Positions 8,532 through 14,925 of a stretch of DNA of 16,463 nt are shown one piece after another (positions within the stretch are counted from its first letter, which is position 1; each line of letters starts with the position of its first letter). A program made the translations under genes and the position numbers. This stretch comes from Paracoccaceae bacterium (GTDB taxonomy: Bacteria > Pseudomonadota > Alphaproteobacteria > Rhodobacterales > Rhodobacteraceae): assembly GCA_003512825.1 (NCBI GenBank), contig DOOI01000123.1:1-16463 (forward strand), written 5' to 3'. The notes beneath the pieces are model-generated. The model saw only the letters and a program-made list of their open reading frames with translations, did no database searches and was not told the DNA's origin.

Positions 8532-10106
8532 TTAGTGATGGTCTTTGTAGCTGACTTCGGGCTTGTCTGAGCCGCCTTTTTCGCGCCGCACGATCAGGCG
8601 GTTGAGGGCGTTGACATAGGCTTTGACCGAAGCGACGACCGTATCGGTATCAGCAGATTGCCCCGTGGCGATGCGGCCCTCTTCTTCGATGCGGACCGAG
8701 ACCGTGGCTTGGGCATCGGTGCCTTCGGTGACTGCGTGCACCTGATAAAGCTGAAGGCGCGCCTTGTGCGGCCAAAGCATTTTCACAGCATTAAAGGCCG
8801 CGTCGACGGGGCCATCGCCTGTGGCATCGATCGCGTGTTCGACGCCGTCGATCAGCAAGGTAAGCTCGGCTTCCTGTGGGCCGTCGGTGCCGCAAACTAC
8901 GCGGAGGCGTTTGACCTGCAAGGTGTCGGCTTCGGCTTGGACGACGTGATCGTGGACAAGAGCGACGAGGTCGTCGTCGTAGATTTCTTTCTTGCGGTCG
9001 GCCAAGGCCTTGAAGCGCACGAAGAGGTCATTGAGCTGGTTATCGGCCAGATCGAAGCCCAGTTCCTTCATTTTGGACCGAAGGGCGGCGCGGCCGGAAT
9101 GTTTGCCCATCGCGATGTTCTTCGCGGTGAGGCCGATGTCTTCGGGGCGCATGATTTCAAAGGTTTCGACGTTTTTCAACACGCCATCCTGATGGATGCC
9201 TGACTCGTGGAGAAAGGCATTCTTGCCGACAATGGCCTTGTTGAATTGCACCGGAAAGCCCGACACGGACGCGACGCGACGAGAGATATTCATGATCTTG
9301 GTGGTGTCGATTGCCGTTCCATATGGCAAGATGTCGTTGCGGACTTTCATCGCCATGACGACTTCTTCGAGCGCAGTATTGCCTGCGCGCTCGCCCAAGC
9401 CATTGATCGTGCATTCGATTTGACGCGCGCCCGCTTCGACCGCTGCAAGGGCGTTTGCCGTCGCCATCCCCAGATCGTTATGGCAATGGGTGGCGAAGAT
9501 GATCGTATCGGCACCGGGGACACGTTCGAGCAGCATCTCGATGATCTTGGCGCTTTCACGCGGGTAGGTATAGCCTACGGTGTCGGGAATGTTGATGGTG
9601 GTGGCCCCGGCCTTGATGGCAATTTCCACAACGCGGCAGAGATAATCGGCCTCGGTGCGAGTGGCATCCATCGGGGACCATTGCACATTGTCGCAAAGAT
9701 TGCGGGCATGGGTTACTGTTTCGTGGATGCGGTCTGCCATCTCGTCCATCGTGAGGTTTGGGATGGCGCGATGAAGCGGCGAGGTGCCGATGAACGTATG
9801 AATGCGCGGACGCGCGCTGTGTTTCACCGCTTCAAAGCAGCGATCGATATCTTTGAAATTGGCGCGCGCAAGGCCACAGATCGTGGCGTTTTTCGAGCGT
9901 TGGGCGATTTCTTTGACTGCGGCAAAGTCGCCTTCCGATGCGATCGGGAAGCCCGCTTCAATAACGTCTACTCCCATATCGTCGAGCAGTTCGGCGATTT
10001 CGAGTTTTTCGTCATGGGTCATGGTTGCGCCCGGCGATTGCTCGCCGTCGCGAAGGGTGGTGTCGAATATAAGGACGCGGTCCTGTTTTGTGGATTGGGT
10101 CATCAT
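8532..10106 (-). CDS. leuA: 2-isopropylmalate synthase
   Basis: Condenses acetyl-CoA with 2-oxoisovalerate, the first committed step of leucine synthesis. The product is 524 residues, the size of the long bacterial form with a C-terminal regulatory domain. The TIM-barrel starts with FDTTLRDGEQSPG (14-26); R19 and D20 are the expected substrate and metal residues. THCHND (206-211) holds the metal-binding H207 and H209, and INGLGERAGN follows. The last ~130 residues form the leucine-binding LeuA_dimer-type domain, so leucine feedback inhibition is expected. Two adjacent ATGs (10106 and 10103) are possible starts; AAGAAAG upstream serves either. The 5' region holds a leucine-rich leader ORF and inverted repeats, which points to transcription attenuation as a second control. 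The gene is transcribed alone toward rlmJ. Confidence 0.96.
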   Translation of the reverse strand: MMTQSTKQDRVLIFDTTLRDGEQSPGATMTHDEKLEIAELLDDMGVDVIEAGFPIASEGDFAAVKEIAQRSKNATICGLARANFKDIDRCFEAVKHSARPRIHTFIGTSPLHRAIPNLTMDEMADRIHETVTHARNLCDNVQWSPMDATRTEADYLCRVVEIAIKAGATTINIPDTVGYTYPRESAKIIEMLLERVPGADTIIFATHCHNDLGMATANALAAVEAGARQIECTINGLGERAGNTALEEVVMAMKVRNDILPYGTAIDTTKIMNISRRVASVSGFPVQFNKAIVGKNAFLHESGIHQDGVLKNVETFEIMRPEDIGLTAKNIAMGKHSGRAALRSKMKELGFDLADNQLNDLFVRFKALADRKKEIYDDDLVALVHDHVVQAEADTLQVKRLRVVCGTDGPQEAELTLLIDGVEHAIDATGDGPVDAAFNAVKMLWPHKARLQLYQVHAVTEGTDAQATVSVRIEEEGRIATGQSADTDTVVASVKAYVNALNRLIVRREKGGSDKPEVSYKDHH

Positions 10107-10142
10107 TTCAGCTTTCTTAAATGTCTCCGGAAGGGCGTGCGG

Positions 10143-10200
10143 GGTGCGGGGCCTATCTCTTCCTCTGAGCGGACCGCACCTTGGGGGCTACGCTCAGAGG
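10143..10200 (-). promoter_or_regulatory. Putative leuA attenuator: competing inverted repeats
   Basis: A perfect 10-bp inverted repeat, CGCTCAGAGG at 10191-10200 with CCTCTGAGCG at 10162-10171, has a 19-nt loop. The leader stop codon TGA (10196-10194) sits inside the leader-proximal arm, so a ribosome reaching the stop would block this hairpin. The loop contains a seven-base segment (10174-10180) perfectly complementary to 10143-10149, so a second helix can form only if the first is open. This gives the mutually exclusive structures expected of an attenuator. No clear U-run follows either helix before the leuA start at 10106. It is therefore unclear whether the output is intrinsic termination, Rho-dependent termination or control of translation. 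Confidence 0.65.
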
Positions 10201-10283
10201 CGGATTAGGAGACGCAGGACAGCCGCCAGCAACGTGGGCAAAGCACGCAAATTTAGGGCAGGGCTGATCCAAATGCTCGACAT
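10194..10283 (-). CDS. leuL: Leucine-rich leader peptide upstream of leuA (attenuator leader, leuL-like)
   Basis: A 29-codon ORF from ATG at 10283 to TGA at 10194. Its peptide begins MSSIWISPAL and ends AAVLRLLIRL. Nine of 29 residues are leucine (positions 10, 12, 15, 18, 19, 23, 25, 26, 29), with three Ile and one Val. The leucine codons include two CTA and three TTG, which are less favoured in GC-rich genomes and so more sensitive to charged tRNA-Leu supply. The stop lies within a perfect 10-bp inverted repeat, and leuA begins 87 nt further on. The family logic is that of classical Leu leader peptides: stalling at Leu codons changes which RNA helix forms. There is no ribosome binding site, but the putative -10 box ends only 8 nt before the ATG, so the message may be leaderless. 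It is too short for ordinary gene finding. The function is inferred from composition and position; the symbol is by analogy. Confidence 0.75.
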   Translation of the reverse strand: MSSIWISPALNLRALPTLLAAVLRLLIRL

Positions 10284-10291
10284 GAGAATAG

Positions 10292-10319
10292 GTTATACTC
10301 AGGCTCGGGGAGATGAAAA
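10292..10319 (-). promoter_or_regulatory. Candidate promoter for leuL-leuA
   Basis: On the minus strand, TTTTCA (10319-10314) and TATAAC (10297-10292) are 16 nt apart. The usual distance from a -10 box to the start of transcription places the first base at about 10286-10283, on or next to the leader ATG. The same TATAAC is seen upstream of mreB. Confidence 0.45.
10294..10299 (+). promoter_or_regulatory. Possible divergent -10 box for the SDR gene
   Basis: TATACT on the plus strand overlaps the minus-strand TATAAC, so the two divergent transcripts might share a melting region. No good -35 is seen at 16-18 nt. The purine run GGGGAG (10307-10312) would fall at the very start of such a transcript and lies 7 nt before an in-frame GTG at 10320. 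Confidence 0.22.
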
Positions 10320-10367
10320 GTGCGAAATTGCATGGACGGGGACAAAGCGACCTCTATCTCCTCCAAC

Positions 10368-11033
10368 ATGGACCGAATTTTGATCATTGGAGCCTCCGGA
10401 GGCATTGGCACGGCGCTGGCAGCACAGGCGCAGGCGCGCGGTGCACAAGTCGTCAGGCTGTCGCGTTCGGCAGATGGGATTGATGTGACTGATGACGCGT
10501 CAGTGGCGTCTGTCATGGGGCGGCTGGAGGGGGCGTTTGACGCTATTTTGGTGGCAACCGGAGCGTTGGAAATAGCGGGCGCTGCACCGGAAAAAACGAT
10601 CAAGTCGTTAGATCCGACAGCCTTCATGGCGCAGATGGCGACCAATGCCTTGGGGCCTGCTTTGGTGCTTAAACATGGGTTGCGGCTATTGTCGAAAGAG
10701 CGGCGCGCGGTTTTCGTGGCGCTGTCGGCTCGGGTCGGGTCGATTGGCGATAATCGGTTGGGGGGGTGGTATTCTTACCGCGCGTCGAAAGCGGCCCTCA
10801 ACCAATTGATCCGAACCGCCTCGATTGAAGTGGCACGCAGCCATCCAAAGGCTGTTTTGGCTGCTCTTCATCCGGGAACAGTTCAAACGCAGTTTACAGA
10901 AAAATATCTGGGGCGGCATCCGGCGGTGCCCCCTGAGGAGGCCGCGACGCATATCTGGCGGGTAATCGACGGGTTGGAGCCCAGCCAGACGGGGTGTTTT
11001 CGCGATTGGCGCGGGGAGACGGTGGCGTGGTGA
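10368..11033 (+). CDS. SDR-family NAD(P)-dependent oxidoreductase
   Basis: Short-chain dehydrogenase/reductase with an unknown substrate. From the ATG at 10368 the product is 221 residues, and the Rossmann strand begins at once: MDRILIIGASGGIG, with the glycine motif at 8-14. Catalytic residues are visible as N93, S120 (VALSAR) and Y137/K141 (YRASK). HPGTVQT follows, as in C-factor (CsgA)-like SDRs. An alternative GTG at 10320 would add 16 residues of no domain character but has a good ribosome binding site (GGGGAG, 7 nt spacing), whereas the 10368 ATG has none. I prefer 10368 on family grounds. The stop overlaps the start of the photolyase gene as GTGA, so the two are translationally coupled. 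The pairing suggests co-expression, not a known shared pathway. Confidence 0.85.
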   Translation: MDRILIIGASGGIGTALAAQAQARGAQVVRLSRSADGIDVTDDASVASVMGRLEGAFDAILVATGALEIAGAAPEKTIKSLDPTAFMAQMATNALGPALVLKHGLRLLSKERRAVFVALSARVGSIGDNRLGGWYSYRASKAALNQLIRTASIEVARSHPKAVLAALHPGTVQTQFTEKYLGRHPAVPPEEAATHIWRVIDGLEPSQTGCFRDWRGETVAW

Positions 11034-12553
11034 GCCTTGTTTTGGTTCTGGGGGATCAGCTTAGCGAAGGGTTGGCGGGGTTGAGCGCAGCTGATCCGAC
11101 GCGGGATGTGGTGGTGATGGTGGAGGCGGCTGAAGAGGGCTCTTCGGTGCCGCATCACCCGCAAAAGATTGCGCTGATTTTGGCCGCGATGCGCCACTTT
11201 GCTCAAACGCTCCGGGCAGCGGGATGGCGGGTTTTGTATTCTCGTCTTGACGATCAGGAGAATTCGCAAAGCGTTGCAGGTGAGGTCATGCGTCGCGCGG
11301 CGGAGATAGGCACGGATCATTTGATCATGACCCATTGCGGTGAGTGGCGGTTACAAGGGTCGCTTGAGGCGCTGCCGCTTCATGTGGAGGTTTTGGCTGA
11401 TACCCGGTTTGTCGCGTCGCATCGCGAGTTTGCGGCGTGGGCCGCGGGACGAAAGCAACTGCGGATGGAGTGGTTTTACCGCGACATGCGGCGCAAGACC
11501 GGGTTGATGATGGAGGGGGATGCGCCAGCAGGGGGGCAGTGGAATTTTGACCACGACAACCGAAAGGCGGCTGAGGCAGATATGTTGCGGCCCAAGCCCC
11601 TGCGATTTGAACCTGATGAGATCACACAAGAGGTGCTCGACCTCGTCGCAGCGCGGTTTGACACACATTTTGGTCGATTGCGCCCTTTTGGTTGGGCGGT
11701 GACGCGCGCGCAGGCCTTGGCGGCGCTGGACCATTTCATTGTGCATCATCTGCCAGACTTTGGCGCGACGCAGGATGCGATGTTACTCAATGATGAAACG
11801 CTCAATCACTCATTGCTCTCACCCTATATTAACCTGGGCCTTTTGGGCCCGTTGGAAGTGTGCCAGCGGGTTGAAGCCGCATGGCGCGCGGGCGGTATTC
11901 CGATCAATTCGGCGGAAGGGTTTATCCGGCAAATCATTGGCTGGCGAGAATATGTGCGCGGTATTTGGGCGCTGCAGGGGCCGGAGTATTTATCCGGCAA
12001 TGCCTTGGGTCACGCGGCGGATTTGCCAGAGGTCTATTGGGGGGGGGCCACCAAAATGGCCTGCATGCGGGCGGCCGTGGCGCAAACGCGCGATACGGCC
12101 TATGCCCATCATATTCAGCGGCTCATGGTGACGGGTAATTTTGCGCTGTTGACGGGTGTTGCGCCTGACGCAGTGCATCGGTGGTATCTGGCGGTCTACA
12201 TTGATGCGTTTGAATGGGTGGAGGCGCCCAACACCTTGGGCATGAGCCAATTCGCCGATGGCGGGCTATTGGGCTCGAAGCCCTATGTGTCCTCGGGAGC
12301 CTATGTCGACAGGATGTCAGACTACTGCGGCGGATGCGCCTATAAGGTGAAGGAAAAAACCGGCGCGCGGGCCTGTCCATTTAATCTGCTCTATTGGCAA
12401 TTTCTGGATCGGCATCGGAGCAAGTTCGAGAAAAACCCGCGTATGGCGCAGATGTATCGGACTTGGGACAGGATGGAAGAAGGCCATCGCATGAGGGTTC
12501 TCAATGAGGGACGCGCGGTTTTGGAGCGGTTGGCGGCGGGTGAGGTCGTGTGA
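11030..12553 (+). CDS. phrB: Fe-S bacterial cryptochrome/(6-4) photolyase (PhrB/CryB type)
   Basis: Flavoprotein of the FeS-BCP group, known for light-driven repair of (6-4) photoproducts (Agrobacterium PhrB) or light signalling (Rhodobacter CryB). From the GTG at 11030 it has 507 residues. The N-terminal antenna domain starts SLVLVLGDQLSEGL. Four cysteines fit the [4Fe-4S] ligands: C345 (MACMR), C433, C436 and C449 (CGGC, twelve residues, then C). All are offset by exactly five from Agrobacterium PhrB C350/C438/C441/C454 as I recall them. The AHHIQRLMVTGNF segment (359-371) carries H361, matching the repair histidine. FAD and a lumazine antenna are expected from the family. The start overlaps the SDR stop by 4 nt; the open frame further upstream lies inside the SDR gene. 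Repair and signalling roles cannot be separated by sequence alone, but conserved H361 favours repair. Confidence 0.92.
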   Translation: MSLVLVLGDQLSEGLAGLSAADPTRDVVVMVEAAEEGSSVPHHPQKIALILAAMRHFAQTLRAAGWRVLYSRLDDQENSQSVAGEVMRRAAEIGTDHLIMTHCGEWRLQGSLEALPLHVEVLADTRFVASHREFAAWAAGRKQLRMEWFYRDMRRKTGLMMEGDAPAGGQWNFDHDNRKAAEADMLRPKPLRFEPDEITQEVLDLVAARFDTHFGRLRPFGWAVTRAQALAALDHFIVHHLPDFGATQDAMLLNDETLNHSLLSPYINLGLLGPLEVCQRVEAAWRAGGIPINSAEGFIRQIIGWREYVRGIWALQGPEYLSGNALGHAADLPEVYWGGATKMACMRAAVAQTRDTAYAHHIQRLMVTGNFALLTGVAPDAVHRWYLAVYIDAFEWVEAPNTLGMSQFADGGLLGSKPYVSSGAYVDRMSDYCGGCAYKVKEKTGARACPFNLLYWQFLDRHRSKFEKNPRMAQMYRTWDRMEEGHRMRVLNEGRAVLERLAAGEVV

Positions 12554-12634
12554 CGTGCAAAGCGGCGCGGCCTCTTTCTTGGCCGTTGCGTGGGGCGCGG
12601 GCTTGGGCCATGATCCGGCACAAGGAGAAGCAGT

Positions 12635-13090
12635 ATGCGGAAATTCATGGTTGTGCTGGATGACAGCCGGGAGTGCCTCAATGCCATGCGTTTTGCGGCG
12701 ATGCGGGCGGCACGGTCTGAGGGCGGCGTGGTGATTTTGTCAATTATCCCGCCGGAAGAGTTTAACCATTGGATCGGTGTGGGTGACATTATGCGGGAGG
12801 AAGCGCGGGAGCGTGTCCACGCGCATTTTGAAGTCTTCGCCAAATGGATGCGCGACAAGCAGGGAGTCAACCCGGAGTTGGCGATCCGCGAGGGGGAGCC
12901 AGTCTCGCAAATTCTGACTCATATTGCGGAAGATCCTGAAATTGGTGTTTTGGTTTTAGGCGCAGGCACGGACAAAAAAGGGCCGGGACCGTTGGTCACG
13001 CAATTGAGCAAGTCGGCTGGCACCTTGCCCATTCCGATCACCATCGTTCCAGGTGATCTGTCGAAGGAACGGCTTGAAGCGATCACTTGA
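12635..13090 (+). CDS. Universal stress protein (UspA family)
   Basis: Cytoplasmic single-domain stress protein of 151 residues. The beta-strand start MRKFMVVLDDSRECLNAMRFA is typical, and VLVLGAGTDKKGPGPLV (about 106-121) occupies the place of the nucleotide-binding loop. The loop resembles the G-x2-G-x9-G(S/T) pattern only loosely, so ATP binding is uncertain. AAGGAG with a short spacer precedes the ATG at 12635. The gene follows the photolyase gene after 81 nt on the same strand and could share its transcript, which would suit a stress or light response, but this is inference. The 81-nt gap has only a weak GGCC-based hairpin. Confidence 0.88.
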   Translation: MRKFMVVLDDSRECLNAMRFAAMRAARSEGGVVILSIIPPEEFNHWIGVGDIMREEARERVHAHFEVFAKWMRDKQGVNPELAIREGEPVSQILTHIAEDPEIGVLVLGAGTDKKGPGPLVTQLSKSAGTLPIPITIVPGDLSKERLEAIT

Positions 13091-13122
13091 ACCTAGCCCA
13101 AGGCTTAGAACTATTCCAAACC

Positions 13123-13151
13123 TTGACCTGAACGTGTCGGAGGCGCATATC
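13123..13151 (+). promoter_or_regulatory. Candidate promoter for nfu-tsaB-rimI
   Basis: TTGACC (13123-13128, five of six consensus bases) and CATATC (13146-13151) are 17 nt apart. The predicted start lies near 13158, about 23 nt before the nfu ATG. The imperfect hairpin CTAGCC/GGCTTAG (13093-13108) between the Usp stop and this site might act as a weak terminator. Confidence 0.4.
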
Positions 13152-13180
13152 TAAAGCCTGACAGAAAAGGTGGGCCTGAT

Positions 13181-13741
13181 ATGTTTATTCAAACCGAATC
13201 CACGCCGAACCCGGCAACGTTGAAATTCCTGCCCGGACAATCTGTGATGGATTTGGGGACGGCGGATTTTCCTGCGCCTGTAGAGGCCGATATTTCGCCG
13301 CTTGCGGCACGGATTTTTGCGGTTCCGGGTGTGGCAGGCGTTTTCCTTGGGAATGACTTCGTCACTGTGACCAAGGGCGCGGATGTGGAATGGGATCATG
13401 TGAAGCCAGCGATTTTAGGCGCTATCATGGAGCATTTCCAATCGGGTGCCCCTGTGATGGCAGGCGACGCCGACACCTCGGGACATGCGGCACATTCGGG
13501 TGAAGATGAAGGTGTGGTCACGCAGATCAAACAGCTTCTGGATACGCGCGTCCGGCCAGCGGTGGCGCAAGACGGCGGTGATATTACCTTCCACGGCTTT
13601 GACCGCGGCGTGGTCTATTTGCATATGAAGGGCGCCTGTGCAGGCTGCCCATCGTCCACGCTGACGCTGAAGATGGGCATCGAGAACCTGCTGCGCCATT
13701 ACATTCCTGAAGTAACCGAGGTGCGGCCCGTTGCCGTCTGA
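13181..13741 (+). CDS. NifU/Nfu-family Fe-S cluster carrier
   Basis: Nfu-type scaffold or carrier that passes Fe-S clusters to target enzymes. The product is 186 residues with two domains: an Nfu_N domain (1-88; FIQTESTPNPATLKFLPG is its hallmark) and a C-terminal NifU-like domain (about 110-186), joined by a His/Asp/Gly linker. The C-terminal domain carries the cluster-binding C153 and C156 in GACAGCPSS, plus VRPAVAQDGGDI. The ATG at 13181 has AAAGG about 12 nt upstream, a rather long spacing. The gene overlaps tsaB by 11 nt. The nearby photolyase is an Fe-S client in principle, though Nfu proteins serve many targets. Confidence 0.93.
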   Translation: MFIQTESTPNPATLKFLPGQSVMDLGTADFPAPVEADISPLAARIFAVPGVAGVFLGNDFVTVTKGADVEWDHVKPAILGAIMEHFQSGAPVMAGDADTSGHAAHSGEDEGVVTQIKQLLDTRVRPAVAQDGGDITFHGFDRGVVYLHMKGACAGCPSSTLTLKMGIENLLRHYIPEVTEVRPVAV

Positions 13742-14384
13742 GGCGATTGTTTTAGGATTTGACACATCGGCGGCGCATTGCGCCGCCGCTGTTATTTGTG
13801 GCGATCAGGTGCTTGCCGCGCGCGTTGAAGAAATGGGGCGAGGGCAAGCCGAGCGCTTAATGCCGCTTCTGGCGGAGATCATGGCAGAGGCCAAGATCGA
13901 GTGGCGCGATCTGTCTTTGATTGGTGTGGGCGTAGGGCCCGGAAATTTCACGGGCATCCGGATATCCGTGGCAGCGGCGCGGGGATTGGCGCTGGGCTTG
14001 GGTATAAGGGCTGTCGGGGTCACAAGCTTTGAAGCCCTGTCTGACGGGTTAACGGAAAACGTTATCGCTTCTGTCTCGGCGCCACAGGACCGTGTTTATA
14101 TTTCGGTTCCGAAGGAAGGGGCTGCGCCTGTGCTTTGCGACTTGGAGAGTTTGCCTTCAGTGCCAGCACCAAGCGTCAAGTGCATCGTCGGGGCGCGGGC
14201 AGAGGAGATTGCGAAGCATTACTCCGCGCATGTCGTACAGCCCATCTGGCCTTTGGCAGTTGGGATTGCTCGGCAAGCTCGCGCGCGACAGGACATACGA
14301 TTGGGGAGCCCGGCACCGCTATACTTGCGACCTGCCGATGCCGCGCCCGCCTCTGATCCACCTCCGGTGATTTTGGATGCCTGA
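13731..14384 (+). CDS. tsaB: TsaB, tRNA t6A37 modification complex dimerisation subunit
   Basis: Partner of TsaD in the threonylcarbamoyl transfer to A37 of ANN-reading tRNAs. The product is 217 residues, normal for TsaB. The ASKHA-fold signatures are VLGFDTSAAHCAAAV (7-21) and GPGNFTGIR (69-77); PLYLRPADA near the end is also typical. The start is a TTG at 13731 because no ATG or GTG exists in frame between the preceding sequence and the first conserved strand. A GAGG lies nine nt upstream. The TTG overlaps the end of nfu, and the stop overlaps the start of the GNAT gene, so all three are probably translated in a coupled way. TsaB proteins themselves lack full catalytic activity, which is normal for the family. 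Confidence 0.93.
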   Translation: MPSEAIVLGFDTSAAHCAAAVICGDQVLAARVEEMGRGQAERLMPLLAEIMAEAKIEWRDLSLIGVGVGPGNFTGIRISVAAARGLALGLGIRAVGVTSFEALSDGLTENVIASVSAPQDRVYISVPKEGAAPVLCDLESLPSVPAPSVKCIVGARAEEIAKHYSAHVVQPIWPLAVGIARQARARQDIRLGSPAPLYLRPADAAPASDPPPVILDA

Positions 14385-14799
14385 TTTCACAGCATTTGCT
14401 GCCACGCATAGCGCCGCTTTTCGCGGCGGGCATGTGCGGGCTTGGTCTGCGGAAGAGTTTTCAGCACTTTGCGCCTCGCCTTTCACCTATGTTGTCGGTG
14501 ACGAGCGCGCGTTTGCAGTCGGGCGGGCCGTGGCAGGGGAAGCAGAGCTTTTGACATTGGCAACAGATCCGTCACATCAACGTAAGGGGCTGGCGAAAGC
14601 AGTCTTGAAGGCGTTTCATCAAGAAACACTCAAGCGCGCTGCCGCCTTCGTTTGTTTGGAAGTTGCCGAGAATAACAGGGCTGCCCGCGCGCTTTACAAG
14701 TCTGAAGGGTATACAGAGACGGCGCGTCGCGCTGCCTATTATCGAGGCGATTGCGGGCCTGCTGTGGATGCACTTATTCTGTCTCGTTCGCTTCCCTAG
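14377..14799 (+). CDS. rimI: GNAT-family N-acetyltransferase, RimI-like
   Basis: Acetyltransferase probably acting on a protein N-terminus; RimI acetylates ribosomal protein S18. The product is 140 residues. The acetyl-CoA loop is Q68-R-K-G-L-A73 (pattern Q/RxxGxG/A), preceded by LLTLATDPSHQ. NRAARALYKSEGY (100-112) is the motif-B region shared by RimI proteins. The ATG at 14377 overlaps the tsaB stop by 8 nt. The tsaB-rimI adjacency is widespread in bacteria and supports the RimI assignment over other GNATs, but the substrate is not proven by sequence. Confidence 0.85.
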   Translation: MPDFTAFAATHSAAFRGGHVRAWSAEEFSALCASPFTYVVGDERAFAVGRAVAGEAELLTLATDPSHQRKGLAKAVLKAFHQETLKRAAAFVCLEVAENNRAARALYKSEGYTETARRAAYYRGDCGPAVDALILSRSLP

Positions 14800-14925
14800 C
14801 CTCATAACCTAATGGGGTGCAGAATTCTATTGACCCTCCCCCAATGCCTTCGGCTAAGTTGGTCTATCGCTCGCGTCGGGAAGGCTGGTAAGCCAAACGG
14901 CGTCAACAACTGGGAGAGACCACTC

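Noticed and set aside
8658..9203. 181-codon plus-strand open frame opposite leuA
   Set aside because: Antisense shadow of the leuA regulatory domain with no family features.
9207..10208. 333-codon plus-strand open frame opposite leuA
   Set aside because: Composition is that of a GC-rich antisense shadow; leuA on the other strand is well conserved and complete.
10253..10645. 130-codon minus-strand open frame across the start of the SDR gene
   Set aside because: Low-complexity Ala/Ser-rich antisense frame covering the SDR Rossmann fold; it also conflicts with the leuL leader in another frame.
14812..14925. 38-residue N-terminal extension of the BMP protein
   Set aside because: It would place the signal peptide internally; a ribosome binding site and the signal peptide both point to the ATG at 14926.
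14800..14925. Purine-type riboswitch before the nucleoside-type transporter
   Set aside because: No three-way-junction pattern or conserved core was recognisable, and the stretch is too short and GC-rich to fit one convincingly.
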